This document shows positions 1 to 9,215 of a DNA stretch of 64,000 nucleotides, piece after piece. The notes beneath the pieces were generated by a model, which was given only the letters and a program-made list of their open reading frames with translations, had not been told where the DNA came from and ran no database searches. Positions within the stretch are counted from its first letter, which is position 1. Every line of letters starts with the position of its first letter. Source of the DNA: Patiriisocius_A hiemis (GTDB lineage Bacteria; Bacteroidota; Bacteroidia; Flavobacteriales; Flavobacteriaceae); assembly GCF_031846325.1 (NCBI RefSeq), contig NZ_JAVRHZ010000004.1, positions 1-64,000 on the forward strand, given 5' to 3'. The translations under genes were made by a program, and so were the position numbers.

Positions 1-488
1 CTAGGAAATTCTATTACTTCTAGACTTTTTATTTGTTTACTATCTATTTCAAAGCGAAGCATAGTTCTTACTTTGTGAAAACCATGTATTCCTATGGCAC
101 CAGGATTCATGTGTAGTAAATCTAATTTAGTATCTCTCATCACCTTTAGTATATGAGAATGACCAGAGATAAATAGATTAGGAGGGTTAGTTTTTATTTC
201 TTCTCTAATAGCTTTTGAGTATCTGTTTGGATAACCGCCAATATGAGTAATCCAAACATCAAGCTCTTCAATAATAAACCTATTATTAAGAGGGAATTCC
301 TGTCTTATTTTTAAGTTGTCAATATTACCGTATACTGCTCTAATCTTTGCTACTTCGCTAATAGCATCTGTAACTTTTAGATCACCAATATCTCCTGCAT
401 GCCATACTTCATCTACTTTGTTTGCGTACTCAATAATTTTGCTGTCTATGTAACTATGCGTATCACTTAGAAGAAGAATTTTTTTCAT
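1..488 (-). CDS. YfcE/MJ0936-type metallophosphoesterase (partial)
   Basis: Reading from an ATG at 486-488 the frame gives about 162 residues and runs off the left edge, so only the last few residues are missing (the family is about 165 residues long). The dinuclear-metal phosphoesterase motifs appear in order: SDTH near the N-terminus, HAGDIGD, YGNID, THIGG and SGHSH. The family hydrolyses phosphodiesters in vitro; the physiological substrate is not known from sequence. It is divergent from truA with a short shared promoter region. Too short in the window to have been reported by an ORF scan that needs a stop codon. Confidence 0.85.
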   Translation of the reverse strand, partial: MKKILLLSDTHSYIDSKIIEYANKVDEVWHAGDIGDLKVTDAISEVAKIRAVYGNIDNLKIRQEFPLNNRFIIEELDVWITHIGGYPNRYSKAIREEIKTNPPNLFISGHSHILKVMRDTKLDLLHMNPGAIGIHGFHKVRTMLRFEIDSKQIKSLEVIEFP

Positions 489-525
489 TACAGTCAAGGT
501 TGTTTATTTGGTAGCATACTTTGCG

Positions 526-533
526 TACCTTTG
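526..533 (+). promoter_or_regulatory. Bacteroidota -7 element for truA
   Basis: TACCTTTG matches TAnnTTTG exactly, with a TTG 23 bp upstream (500-502). Because it lies inside the longest possible truA reading frame (TTG at 521), it supports the downstream TTG start at 557. Confidence 0.5.
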
Positions 534-556
534 TAGTTATAAAAGTACTAGTTTCC

Positions 557-1300
557 TTGCGATATTTTGTTGAGCTATCTTATAACGGAAAAAACTATTA
601 TGGTTGGCAAATACAACCAGATGTTATTAGTGTACAAGAAGTTTTAGAAATAAAATTATCAACTTTTTTTAGGGATCAAATAAAAATAGTAGGTGCAGGG
701 AGAACAGATGCTGGGGTTCATGCAAAACAAATGTATGCACACTTTGATTTTGAAGGTGAAGTTGATTTAACTCCTAAAACTATTTTTAAACTTAATTCTT
801 TTTTACCGAAAGATATCTCTGTGTATAAACTTCATAGTGTTCCAAAAGATGCACATGCTAGATTTGATGCCACTGAACGTGGCTATGAATACGATATTTC
901 GTTACAGAAGAACCCTTTTTTAGAAGGCTTGATGCATGAGCTTCATTTAATACCAGATGTAGATTTAATGAATAAAGCGGCATTAATGTTATTAGGGAAT
1001 AAAGATTTTCAATGCTTTTCTAAAAGTCATACAGATGTAAAAACGTACTATTGTAATGTTAAGGAAGCAGTTTGGGAGCAGAAAGGAGATTTTTTAAAGT
1101 TTAAGATTTCAGCAGATAGATTTCTTAGAAATATGGTAAGAGCTATTGTTGGTACTTTACTAGATGTTGGATATGGTAAAGTTGCTGTCGAAGATATTCC
1201 TTCATTAATAGAGAGTAAAGATAGAACTAAGGCTGGAGCATCTGCTCCGGCACATGGTTTATATTTAACAAAGGTTTTGTATCCCAAAAATATACTATAG
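557..1300 (+). CDS. truA: tRNA pseudouridine(38-40) synthase TruA
   Basis: TruA isomerises uridines 38-40 in the anticodon arm of tRNAs to pseudouridine in the cytoplasm. The catalytic motif GRTDAGVHA is present with the nucleophilic Asp at residue 51, and the N-terminus MRYFVELSYNGKNYYGW is typical of the family. I chose the TTG at 557 (247 residues) instead of the TTG at 521, because family members start MRYF and a -7 promoter element occupies 526-533. It is followed 11 bp later by an ABC exporter, probably co-transcribed. Confidence 0.95.
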   Translation: MRYFVELSYNGKNYYGWQIQPDVISVQEVLEIKLSTFFRDQIKIVGAGRTDAGVHAKQMYAHFDFEGEVDLTPKTIFKLNSFLPKDISVYKLHSVPKDAHARFDATERGYEYDISLQKNPFLEGLMHELHLIPDVDLMNKAALMLLGNKDFQCFSKSHTDVKTYYCNVKEAVWEQKGDFLKFKISADRFLRNMVRAIVGTLLDVGYGKVAVEDIPSLIESKDRTKAGASAPAHGLYLTKVLYPKNIL

Positions 1301-1311
1301 ATTTAGACTGT

Positions 1312-3075
1312 ATGGCAAATTCTGGAAAGGCATTCGATTTTAAATTGTTTAAAAGGCTATTAGCTTTTACAAACAACTACAAGGCTGTTTTTTATTTTGT
1401 AGCTGTTTCTGCAATAATTATGTCTGGTTTAGCTGTGTTAAGTCCTAAGCTATTGCAAATTGGAATTGACGAAGCTATATTCCCAAGAGACTCAAAAAAG
1501 TTAGTCACTATTATTTCTTTAATGCTTGGAGTCTTAGTTCTAGAAGTTATTTTTCAATTTGGATTTATTTTTTATGCCAATTGGTTGGGGCAAAATGTTG
1601 TTAAGGATTTACGCATCAAACTTTTTAATTTGATGATGCGTTTTAAAATGCAGTATTTTGATAAAAGTGCTGTTGGCCGACTTACGACAAGAGCGGTAAA
1701 TGATATAGAAACTATATCATCTATTTTTAGTCAAGGTCTATTTATGATTATTAGCGACTTGCTTAAAATGGTTGCCATAGCAGGAATCATGCTTTATACA
1801 AGCTGGAAACTCGCTTTAATAGTTTTTGCTATCCTTCCATTTATATTATATGCAACTAGATTGTTCCAGAGAGCAATGAAAACTGCTTTTGAAGAAGTGA
1901 GAAATCAAGTGGCTAACCTTAACTCTTATGTTCAAGAAAGAATAACAGGAATGAAAATCGTTCAGATTTTTACGCGCGAAGAAAAGGACTATAAAGAGTT
2001 TAAAGAGATTAACGAGAAACATAAGAAGGCTTGGGTTAAAACAGTTTGGTACAATTCCATTTTTTTTCCTATTGCAGAGATGTCATCTTCTATCGCAATT
2101 GGACTAATAGTATGGTATGGTGGTTTAAATGCAGCTGAAGGCGGAGTGATAACTTTAGGAATTATTACTGCCTTTATTCAATATTCTCAAATGTTTTTTA
2201 GACCTCTTCGTCAAATAGCCGATAAGTTTAATACCCTACAAATGGGTATGGTAGCGGCTAATAGGGTTTTTGCAATTTTGGATACCAAATCTCATATTGT
2301 AGATACTGGAGAGAAAAACCTAGAAAATGCAAGAGGAGCTTTGGAGTTTAATAATGTAGTGTTTGGATATAATGAAGAGGAAACTGTAATAAAAGGGATA
2401 TCTTTTACGGTAAAACCTGGGGAAATTATTGCTATTGTTGGAGCTACAGGTGCTGGTAAGTCTACTATTATTAACTTGCTAAGTCGCTTTTATGAGATTA
2501 ATAGTGGTTCAATTTCGGTAGATGGCACTCCAATAAAAGAATATACTCTAAGTTCACTTAGAGATAATATTGCAGTTGTTTTACAAGATGTGTTTTTATT
2601 TGCAGATACTATTTTTAATAATATTACGCTTAACGATGCATCAATTACAGAAGAAGATGTAATTATGGCTGCGAAGCAAATAGGAGTACACAAATTTATT
2701 AAAACACTACCTGGAGGTTATCAATATAATGTAAAAGAAAGAGGCTCTATGCTTTCTTCTGGACAGCGTCAGTTAATTGCATTTTTAAGAGCATATGTAA
2801 GTAAACCCAGTATATTAGTTTTAGATGAAGCGACCTCTTCGGTTGATAGTTATTCTGAAGAATTAATACAAACAGCTACTGAAAAAATTACCAAAGGAAG
2901 GACTTCAATTGTTATTGCGCATAGGTTGGCAACTATTAAAAAAGCCGATAAAATTTTAGTGATGGATGCTGGTAAAATTGTAGAAGTTGGAAATCACCAA
3001 GAACTTTTACAAAAAGAAAATGGCTATTACCGAAATCTCTACGAAGTCCAATTTATGACAGAAGAGGCGATATAA
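1312..3075 (+). CDS. ABC exporter, fused permease and ATPase (MsbA-like)
   Basis: A 587-residue half-transporter. The N-terminal membrane domain (about residues 20-310) has six hydrophobic segments. The C-terminal ATPase has Walker A GATGAGKST (about residue 376), the signature LSSGQRQL and Walker B ILVLDEATSSVD with the catalytic Glu intact, so a homodimer is plausible. Family members export lipids, lipid A, peptides or drugs; the substrate cannot be read from sequence. Its last 37 bp overlap the tail of the convergent DUF3667 gene. Confidence 0.9.
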   Translation: MANSGKAFDFKLFKRLLAFTNNYKAVFYFVAVSAIIMSGLAVLSPKLLQIGIDEAIFPRDSKKLVTIISLMLGVLVLEVIFQFGFIFYANWLGQNVVKDLRIKLFNLMMRFKMQYFDKSAVGRLTTRAVNDIETISSIFSQGLFMIISDLLKMVAIAGIMLYTSWKLALIVFAILPFILYATRLFQRAMKTAFEEVRNQVANLNSYVQERITGMKIVQIFTREEKDYKEFKEINEKHKKAWVKTVWYNSIFFPIAEMSSSIAIGLIVWYGGLNAAEGGVITLGIITAFIQYSQMFFRPLRQIADKFNTLQMGMVAANRVFAILDTKSHIVDTGEKNLENARGALEFNNVVFGYNEEETVIKGISFTVKPGEIIAIVGATGAGKSTIINLLSRFYEINSGSISVDGTPIKEYTLSSLRDNIAVVLQDVFLFADTIFNNITLNDASITEEDVIMAAKQIGVHKFIKTLPGGYQYNVKERGSMLSSGQRQLIAFLRAYVSKPSILVLDEATSSVDSYSEELIQTATEKITKGRTSIVIAHRLATIKKADKILVMDAGKIVEVGNHQELLQKENGYYRNLYEVQFMTEEAI

Positions 3076-3980
3076 CTTATTCCTTGTTTTGCTTTTTGGG
3101 CCTCAATTGCATCTTCTGGAGAAATAACACCAGTTAACACCATTACGATTCCTGCTATAATACTTAATACTAAAAATAAGGGAATTAGTATAGCTATGAA
3201 AAGAAGCAATTTTAAGATTGTTTTAATCCAACTTAGTTTATAGAGTTTCTTTAAAACATAACAGAAGTACAAAATTTGTATTGGTAGAACAAGCATTAAC
3301 ATTGTATGAAAGACGTCGGTAAACCAAACTGTACAAAAGTATATTAGTATTGATACTATAGATGTATGCGATTGTGCATATAAATTAATAATAAGGTGCT
3401 CTGCATAATTGTATTTTTTGTTTTTAAGGAATACTAACCTTGAAAAGAATGCAAATAGAGGAATGAAAATAAAGAAAATGACTGTTTGGTATTCAAATAC
3501 CTTTTGGTTTATTGTTTTTCCAATTTCTTTCTGAAATTCATCTTGACTTTGTTGGGTTGTAACTATTTCAATTGCTTCTATATATGCATCATTAAAGAGA
3601 AAGAAAAATAGCCCAGTAAGTGTAATGGCTATAGTAAAATACCCAAACGCATTTATATACCTTTTTCTTACTCCATTAATATAACCCCCAATAACTTCTT
3701 CTGGTTTTGTAAAAAGATGAATAAAAGTTTTTACGGGTTTGTTAGTGTCAATGTTTAAAAATGAAGCTGTTGTCTCATTTGCAATATGCTTGAGTGTTAA
3801 TCTTTGATCTATCACTTTTGCGCCGCAGTCAAAACAAAACTTTGCAGATGAATCTAATGGTGTATGGCAATTTGCACAATGAGAAGCTATTTTTTGATGT
3901 GTTGATGGTAAACTTTCAGATGTAGAAACTTCTTTATTTACAGGAGCTACATTTTCTTCAGGAGTTTTTTTTTCTTCCAT
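3039..3980 (-). CDS. DUF3667 membrane protein with N-terminal zinc ribbon
   Basis: 313 residues. A zinc ribbon with two CxxC knuckles (CANC and CFDC, about residues 35-55) is followed by KVIDQRLTLKHI and a conserved NGVRKRYINAFGYF segment typical of DUF3667, then about five hydrophobic segments. The function of the family is unknown; a cytoplasmic zinc knuckle on a multi-spanning membrane protein is what can be seen. It lies 1 bp downstream of cdaA on the same strand and probably shares its transcript. The tail overlaps the convergent ABC exporter. Confidence 0.75.
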   Translation of the reverse strand: MEEKKTPEENVAPVNKEVSTSESLPSTHQKIASHCANCHTPLDSSAKFCFDCGAKVIDQRLTLKHIANETTASFLNIDTNKPVKTFIHLFTKPEEVIGGYINGVRKRYINAFGYFTIAITLTGLFFFLFNDAYIEAIEIVTTQQSQDEFQKEIGKTINQKVFEYQTVIFFIFIPLFAFFSRLVFLKNKKYNYAEHLIINLYAQSHTSIVSILIYFCTVWFTDVFHTMLMLVLPIQILYFCYVLKKLYKLSWIKTILKLLLFIAILIPLFLVLSIIAGIVMVLTGVISPEDAIEAQKAKQGISYIASSVINWTS

Positions 3981-3981
3981 A

Positions 3982-4770
3982 TTACATCAGGTCTTTTTGT
4001 AATAGTAATTGTAATTCATCTATATCATCAAACAACACAAAATCACCTTCTTTTAAATAAGATATTTGTCCATTTTCTTCAGAAACTACAATAGATACAG
4101 CATCTGTTTTTTCAGTAACACCAAAGGCAGCCCTATGGCGTAATCCAAATCGCAACGGAATGCTTTTATCGTTAGAAACTGGTAAAATAACTCTTGTTGC
4201 TGTTATAAAATTATCTTCTATAATCATAGCGCCATCATGTAGTGGACTGTTTTTATAAAAAATACTTTCTATAATAGGTTGGTTTACCTCAATTTGCATA
4301 GTGTCTCCTGTATGTTTCACAAAATCAAGACTATTATTGCGCTCAATTACAATAATTGCTCCTGTCTTACTTGCGCTTAGTTTTTTACAAGCTTCAACAA
4401 TGGCTTTTATGTTGGTAGAGCTATCTTGGCTTTTGTTAAGAGTAAAAGCCTTAAACTTTTTGAAAAATCGTCGTCTAGCACCAAAGTTTGTGGAACCTAA
4501 CATTAATAAAAACCTTCTAATTTCCTGTTGGAAAACAACAATTAAGGCAAACATACCTACCCCTAGAAAACCACCTAATATTTTACTAAGCATTTGCATT
4601 TGTAACAATTCGGTTAATCGCCAAATTCCATATACTATTACAATTCCTATAAAAATATTGATAGCAACAGTACCCTTAACTAGCCTATATAGATAATATA
4701 AAAGAGCTGCGACAAGAATAATGTCTACAATATCTATAATTCTAAGGGTTGTAAAATCGAAAATTTCCAA
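3982..4770 (-). CDS. cdaA: membrane-bound diadenylate cyclase CdaA
   Basis: Makes c-di-AMP from two ATP. 262 residues: three N-terminal membrane segments (about 10-30, 35-52, 68-80), then a DisA_N cyclase domain with both catalytic motifs, DGA at 179-181 and RHR at 211-213. c-di-AMP commonly controls potassium and osmolyte homeostasis; no target is recognisable in this window. It is encoded directly downstream of folP on the same strand with a 25-bp gap. Confidence 0.93.
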   Translation of the reverse strand: MEIFDFTTLRIIDIVDIILVAALLYYLYRLVKGTVAINIFIGIVIVYGIWRLTELLQMQMLSKILGGFLGVGMFALIVVFQQEIRRFLLMLGSTNFGARRRFFKKFKAFTLNKSQDSSTNIKAIVEACKKLSASKTGAIIVIERNNSLDFVKHTGDTMQIEVNQPIIESIFYKNSPLHDGAMIIEDNFITATRVILPVSNDKSIPLRFGLRHRAAFGVTEKTDAVSIVVSEENGQISYLKEGDFVLFDDIDELQLLLQKDLM

Positions 4771-4795
4771 GAGGGTGGTTTTATGTAAAAATAGG

Positions 4796-5623
4796 TTATT
4801 TTTTTAAGTTATTGTAAAGTGTAATACACTCCATTGCTTCTTTTACATCGTGTGCTCTAAGGATTTTTGCTCCTTTTTCAAGTGCAAACATATGCAACGC
4901 AGTTGTACCGTTTAGGGCTTGGTCTGGAGTGATTTTTAATGACTTATATATCATGGACTTTCTAGAAACTCCCACTAACATAGGAATATTAAGAATTTTA
5001 AAATGTTCAAGATTATTAAGTAATTTAAAATTTTGTTCAATGTTTTTGGCAAATCCAAATCCTAAATCTGCAACAATATCATTTATCCCAGCTTTTCTAG
5101 CATTATTAATTTTTTCAGAAAAATAATATGTAACCTCTTTTATAATATTGTTATAGTTAGCGAGTGATTGCATTGTTTGTGGTTCTCCTTTCATGTGCAT
5201 TAAAATATACGGAACTTGTAGCCTTGCAACAGCCTCATACATTTTTGTGTCTAAACTTCCACCAGAAATATCATTTACTAAAGTTGCTCCAGCTTCAACA
5301 GCTTTTATAGCAACTTCACTTCGGAAAGTATCAACAGAAAGTAAAGCTTCAGGAAATTTGTTGTTAATTGCTTCTATAGCTGGTAGTATCCTTTTAATTT
5401 CTTCAGAAACTGAAATATCAACTGCGCCCGGTCTACTACTATATCCACCAATATCTAAAAAAGTAGCTCCATCGGTAAGCATTTTTTCTGCTTGAGATAA
5501 AACAGTATCTAAAGTATTAGTCTTTCCCCCATCATAAAAGGAGTCTGGGGTTACATTAATAATCCCCATTACCTTTGGTTTAAAAAGTGCTACGAGCGTA
5601 CCTTTACAATTAAGTGTTTGCAA
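4796..5623 (-). CDS. folP: dihydropteroate synthase
   Basis: Condenses p-aminobenzoate with dihydropterin pyrophosphate in folate synthesis. 275 residues, normal length. The signature KPKVMGIINVTPDSFYDGGK is near the N-terminus, GATFLDIGGYSSRPGA and VNDISGG follow, and SVDTFR is present. It is the first gene of a probable folP-cdaA-DUF3667 transcription unit and divergent from the DUF1599 gene. Confidence 0.95.
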   Translation of the reverse strand: MQTLNCKGTLVALFKPKVMGIINVTPDSFYDGGKTNTLDTVLSQAEKMLTDGATFLDIGGYSSRPGAVDISVSEEIKRILPAIEAINNKFPEALLSVDTFRSEVAIKAVEAGATLVNDISGGSLDTKMYEAVARLQVPYILMHMKGEPQTMQSLANYNNIIKEVTYYFSEKINNARKAGINDIVADLGFGFAKNIEQNFKLLNNLEHFKILNIPMLVGVSRKSMIYKSLKITPDQALNGTTALHMFALEKGAKILRAHDVKEAMECITLYNNLKK

Positions 5624-5676
5624 TTTTTTAATTTGATTAATTTAAGCGAAATTTACACAAAATCCAGCACATCCTA

Positions 5677-6213
5677 ATGGCAAATACATCTCAACAATAC
5701 GATAGCGTAATTGAAACTTGTAGAACGTTGTTTATTAACAAGACAAAAGACTATGGTAGCGCATGGAGAATACTTAGACTTCCTTCGTTAACAGACCAAA
5801 TTTTTATTAAAGCGCAACGTATTCGAGGACTACAAGAAAATAAAGAAAGAAAAGTAGACGAAGGAGAAGTGTCAGAATTTATTGGTATTATTAATTACAG
5901 TATTATGGCACTAATACAACTAGATAGAGGAGTAGTTGAGCAACCTGATCTTAATGCAGATCAATCGTTAAAGTTGTATAATGAAAAAGTTGCTGTCACC
6001 AAACAACTTATGCAGGATAAAAACCATGATTATGGTGAAGCATGGCGTGATATGAGAGTGTCTTCGTTAACAGATTTAATTTTACAGAAGTTATTACGTG
6101 TAAAACAAATAGAAGATAATAAAGGAAAAACAATAGTGAGTGAAGGTATTGATGCTAATTATCAAGATATGATTAATTATGCAGTCTTTGCACTTATTCA
6201 TTTAAACGAATAA
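5677..6213 (+). CDS. DUF1599 protein with two tandem repeats
   Basis: 178 residues made of two copies of one helical unit: KTKDYGSAWRILRLPSLTDQ (about 23-42) is repeated as KNHDYGEAWRDMRVSSLTDL (about 117-136), each followed by a helix ending in (I/M)INY(S/A). The conserved acidic and DYG.AWR positions recall all-alpha nucleotide pyrophosphohydrolases, but that link is my inference. It lies 8 bp upstream of the DoxX-type gene, so co-transcription is likely. Confidence 0.75.
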   Translation: MANTSQQYDSVIETCRTLFINKTKDYGSAWRILRLPSLTDQIFIKAQRIRGLQENKERKVDEGEVSEFIGIINYSIMALIQLDRGVVEQPDLNADQSLKLYNEKVAVTKQLMQDKNHDYGEAWRDMRVSSLTDLILQKLLRVKQIEDNKGKTIVSEGIDANYQDMINYAVFALIHLNE

Positions 6214-6221
6214 CATTAATT

Positions 6222-7319
6222 ATGAAGGTATTAGTAGGAGTAAGTAGAATTTTTGTTGGTATATTTTTTATTATAAGTGGACTTATAAAGCTAAACGACC
6301 CAGTTGGTTTCTCATTTAAGTTAAAAGATTATTTTGCGCCAGACGTACTTAATCTTGAGTTCTTAGCTCCTTACGCCTTAATTATTGCAATTTTTGTGGT
6401 TATTTATGAAGTGCTACTAGGAGTGATGCTCATTTTAGGATATGCCAAAAAATTCACTTTATGGAGTCTTCTAGGGATGATTATATTTTTTACATTCCTA
6501 ACATTTTACTCAGCTTATTTCAATAAAGTTACAGATTGTGGTTGTTTTGGAGATGCTCTCAAACTAACACCTTGGGAATCTTTTTGGAAAGATATCGTGT
6601 TGCTTATTTTAATTTTAGTTCTATTTTTCGGAAAACATTATATACAGCCTTTCTTTACAAAAAGAATAAGAAGCATTGCTGTTTTTGTGAGTTTTATATT
6701 CTGTCTGTTTGTGACTTATCAAGTTTTACAACATCTTCCATATGTAGATTTTAGGCCTTACAAAATTGGAGCAAATATTACTGAAGGAATGGAAGTTCCT
6801 GAAGGAGCGCCAAAACCTATTTTTGAATACAACTGGAAGTTTAATGTAAATGGAGAAGAAAAAGTAGTAACTACCAATGGAGATTACCCGAGTGTTGAAG
6901 GAGAATTTATTGGTGTTGAAACCACCGAAATTCAAAAAGGTTACGAACCACCTATACATGATTTTAGTATGGAGAAAGAAGGAGAAGACTATACAACAGA
7001 GTTTCTTAATGAAGATAAATTAATAGTTGTTATTGCTTATAGTATGGGTAATACCGAAAGAGAGGGGTATTCAAATATTAAGAACGCTACAGATGCTGCG
7101 ATTGCAAAAGGATACAAAGTAATTGGGCTTTCTGCCTCTTCATCAGAAGTTACAAGCACAATTGTTGGAGCAGAAAATCTTGATTTCGAATTTTATTTCT
7201 GTGATGAGACAACATTAAAAACTATTGTTAGAAGTAACCCTGGAATTTTAGAACTTTCAAAAGGAACTATACTGCAAAAACTGCATTGGAATGATGCTGA
7301 AGATTTAAAACTACAGTAG
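6222..7319 (+). CDS. BT_3928-type DoxX/MauE-like membrane protein
   Basis: 365 residues. The N-terminal third has four membrane segments of the DoxX/MauE fold with a conserved VTDCGCFGDALKLT motif (about residues 105-118) whose two cysteines suggest redox chemistry. The rest, after a fifth hydrophobic segment (about 145-165), is a soluble domain probably outside the inner membrane. MauE-like proteins are linked to quinone or disulfide redox reactions; the role here is unknown. It ends 3 bp before the OppB-type permease. Confidence 0.7.
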   Translation: MKVLVGVSRIFVGIFFIISGLIKLNDPVGFSFKLKDYFAPDVLNLEFLAPYALIIAIFVVIYEVLLGVMLILGYAKKFTLWSLLGMIIFFTFLTFYSAYFNKVTDCGCFGDALKLTPWESFWKDIVLLILILVLFFGKHYIQPFFTKRIRSIAVFVSFIFCLFVTYQVLQHLPYVDFRPYKIGANITEGMEVPEGAPKPIFEYNWKFNVNGEEKVVTTNGDYPSVEGEFIGVETTEIQKGYEPPIHDFSMEKEGEDYTTEFLNEDKLIVVIAYSMGNTEREGYSNIKNATDAAIAKGYKVIGLSASSSEVTSTIVGAENLDFEFYFCDETTLKTIVRSNPGILELSKGTILQKLHWNDAEDLKLQ

Positions 7320-7322
7320 CAT

Positions 7323-8399
7323 ATGGCAAAGTATATACTAGCAAAAATAGGATATGCCTTGCTTACTCTTCTTGGTGTTGTAACTGTAATATTTCTGTTA
7401 TTTACCATTCTTCCTGGAGACCCTGCGCGTATGATGCTAGGGCAAAATGAAAATGCTGAGCAGATTGCTATTGTAAAAAAGAAATATGGTTTTGACAAAC
7501 CTATCGGTATTCAATATTTACAGTATATTAATGACTTATCTCCACTTTCATTTCATAGTACTAACAAAGAGGACTATACATTTCTTTCAGAAAATAAGTA
7601 TAGAGGAGTTTCATTATTTGAAATTGGTTCAACAAAAATTGCTTTAAAAGCTCCTTACCTACGAGAATCGTTTCAAAAAAACGGAAAAAAAGTAACTAGT
7701 GTTATTGGAGAAACATTGCCCAATACATTTGTTCTAGCTGTATCTGCAATTTGCATTGCTATGTTGTTAGGAGTTTTATTGGGGGTAGTTTCAGTCCTGT
7801 TTAAGGATGCTTGGATAGATAAACTTATACAATTGATAAGTACTTTTGGAATGAGTGTGCCTTCCTTTTTTAGTGCTATTATTTTTGCTTGGATATTTGG
7901 TTTTGTTTTAAAAGAGTACACAGGCTTAAATATGACTGGCAGCTTGTATGAAGTAGATGATTTTGGAGAAGGGAGCTATATACAATGGAAAAACCTAATT
8001 CTCCCAGCCATTGTTTTAGGGATACGTCCCCTTGCGGTAGTAAGCCAGTTAATGCGCAACTCTTTACTAGAAGTATTAAGTCAAGATTATATAAGAACCG
8101 CTAAAGCCAAAGGCTTATCTTTTTTTAGAATTATAAAGAAGCATGCACTTAAAAATTCATTAAATCCTGTAGTTACAGCCATTTCGGGTTGGTTTGCTTC
8201 AATGCTTGCTGGGGCTGTATTTGTGGAGTACATTTTTGGATGGAATGGATTAGGGAAAGAAATAGTAGATGCTTTAAATACATTAGATTTGCCTATTATA
8301 ATGGGAGCAGTAATAGTAATTGCCTCTTTATTTATACTTATAAATATTTTGGTTGATGTAATTTATGCTTGGCTAGATCCAAAAATTAGAACACAGTAA
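7323..8399 (+). CDS. OppB/DppB-type ABC transporter permease
   Basis: 358 residues. The N-terminus (VTVIFLLFTILPGDPARMML) is diagnostic of OppB/DppB permeases. The EAA loop is visible as AKAKGLSFFRIIKKHALKNS (about 260-280). Six membrane segments are expected. The family forms the pore for oligopeptides, dipeptides or nickel. No OppC, ATPase or binding protein is encoded nearby, so its partners must lie elsewhere. It is a separate gene within a forward-strand series running to clpS. Confidence 0.85.
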   Translation: MAKYILAKIGYALLTLLGVVTVIFLLFTILPGDPARMMLGQNENAEQIAIVKKKYGFDKPIGIQYLQYINDLSPLSFHSTNKEDYTFLSENKYRGVSLFEIGSTKIALKAPYLRESFQKNGKKVTSVIGETLPNTFVLAVSAICIAMLLGVLLGVVSVLFKDAWIDKLIQLISTFGMSVPSFFSAIIFAWIFGFVLKEYTGLNMTGSLYEVDDFGEGSYIQWKNLILPAIVLGIRPLAVVSQLMRNSLLEVLSQDYIRTAKAKGLSFFRIIKKHALKNSLNPVVTAISGWFASMLAGAVFVEYIFGWNGLGKEIVDALNTLDLPIIMGAVIVIASLFILINILVDVIYAWLDPKIRTQ

Positions 8400-8462
8400 A
8401 CTTAGATTAGCATTAAACCAAATTAAAATTAATTTAAAAAAACCTTGTTTAGGGATTATATT

Positions 8463-9212
8463 ATGAGAAGAAAAATTGTAGCTGGAAACTGGAAAATGAA
8501 CAATAATATTTCTGAAACAGAAAATTTATTAAATAAATTAAAAATGCAAGTAATTCCAGAATCTGTCTCTGTAATGGTCGCACCTGCGTTTACTAATCTG
8601 TTTTCGGCATTTAATTCATTAAAAGAACATCCAATAAAGGTTATTGCTCAAAATATGCATCAATCACCAAATGGTGCCTTTACTGGAGAGGTTTCAGCTG
8701 GAATGTTAAAAAGTGTTGGAGTTTCAACAGTAATTTTAGGTCATAGTGAACGTCGTGTCTATTTTGGGGAGACTAATCAATTATTGGCCGAAAAAGTAAA
8801 TGCCGCTCTAAAGAATAACATGAATGTTATTTTTTGTTTTGGAGAAGAGCTTGAAGATAGGAAAAGTAAATCTCATTTTAAAGTGGTAGCTTCTCAGTTA
8901 GAGAATGGGTTGTTTCATATAGAACAAGCTAATTGGGATAAAATTATTCTTGCTTACGAGCCCGTTTGGGCTATTGGTACAGGAGAAACAGCAAGTCCGG
9001 ACCAAGCTCAAGAAATGCATGCCTTTATTAGAGAAACTATTGCAAATGCCTATTCTAATGAAATTGCTAATAGGGTTACAATTCTATATGGGGGTAGTGT
9101 TAAACCAGCAAATGCAAAGGAAATTTTTGAAAAACCTGATGTAGATGGAGGACTTATTGGTGGTGCTGCACTAAAAGCAGAAGATTTTATGGCAATAGTG
9201 AATTCGTTTTAA
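8463..9212 (+). CDS. tpiA: triosephosphate isomerase
   Basis: Interconverts dihydroxyacetone phosphate and glyceraldehyde 3-phosphate. 249 residues from the ATG at 8463; a TTG six codons upstream (8445) would only add a non-conserved extension. The N-terminus MRRKIVAGNWKMNN carries the catalytic Lys, ILGHSERR carries the catalytic His, AYEPVWAIGTG carries the catalytic Glu, and YGGSVK forms the phosphate gripper. The neighbour prmA begins 3 bp downstream. Confidence 0.97.
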   Translation: MRRKIVAGNWKMNNNISETENLLNKLKMQVIPESVSVMVAPAFTNLFSAFNSLKEHPIKVIAQNMHQSPNGAFTGEVSAGMLKSVGVSTVILGHSERRVYFGETNQLLAEKVNAALKNNMNVIFCFGEELEDRKSKSHFKVVASQLENGLFHIEQANWDKIILAYEPVWAIGTGETASPDQAQEMHAFIRETIANAYSNEIANRVTILYGGSVKPANAKEIFEKPDVDGGLIGGAALKAEDFMAIVNSF

Positions 9213-9215
9213 AAA

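Noticed and set aside
4301..4696. 131-residue plus-strand frame
   Set aside because: Antisense shadow of cdaA, which has full catalytic motifs on the other strand.
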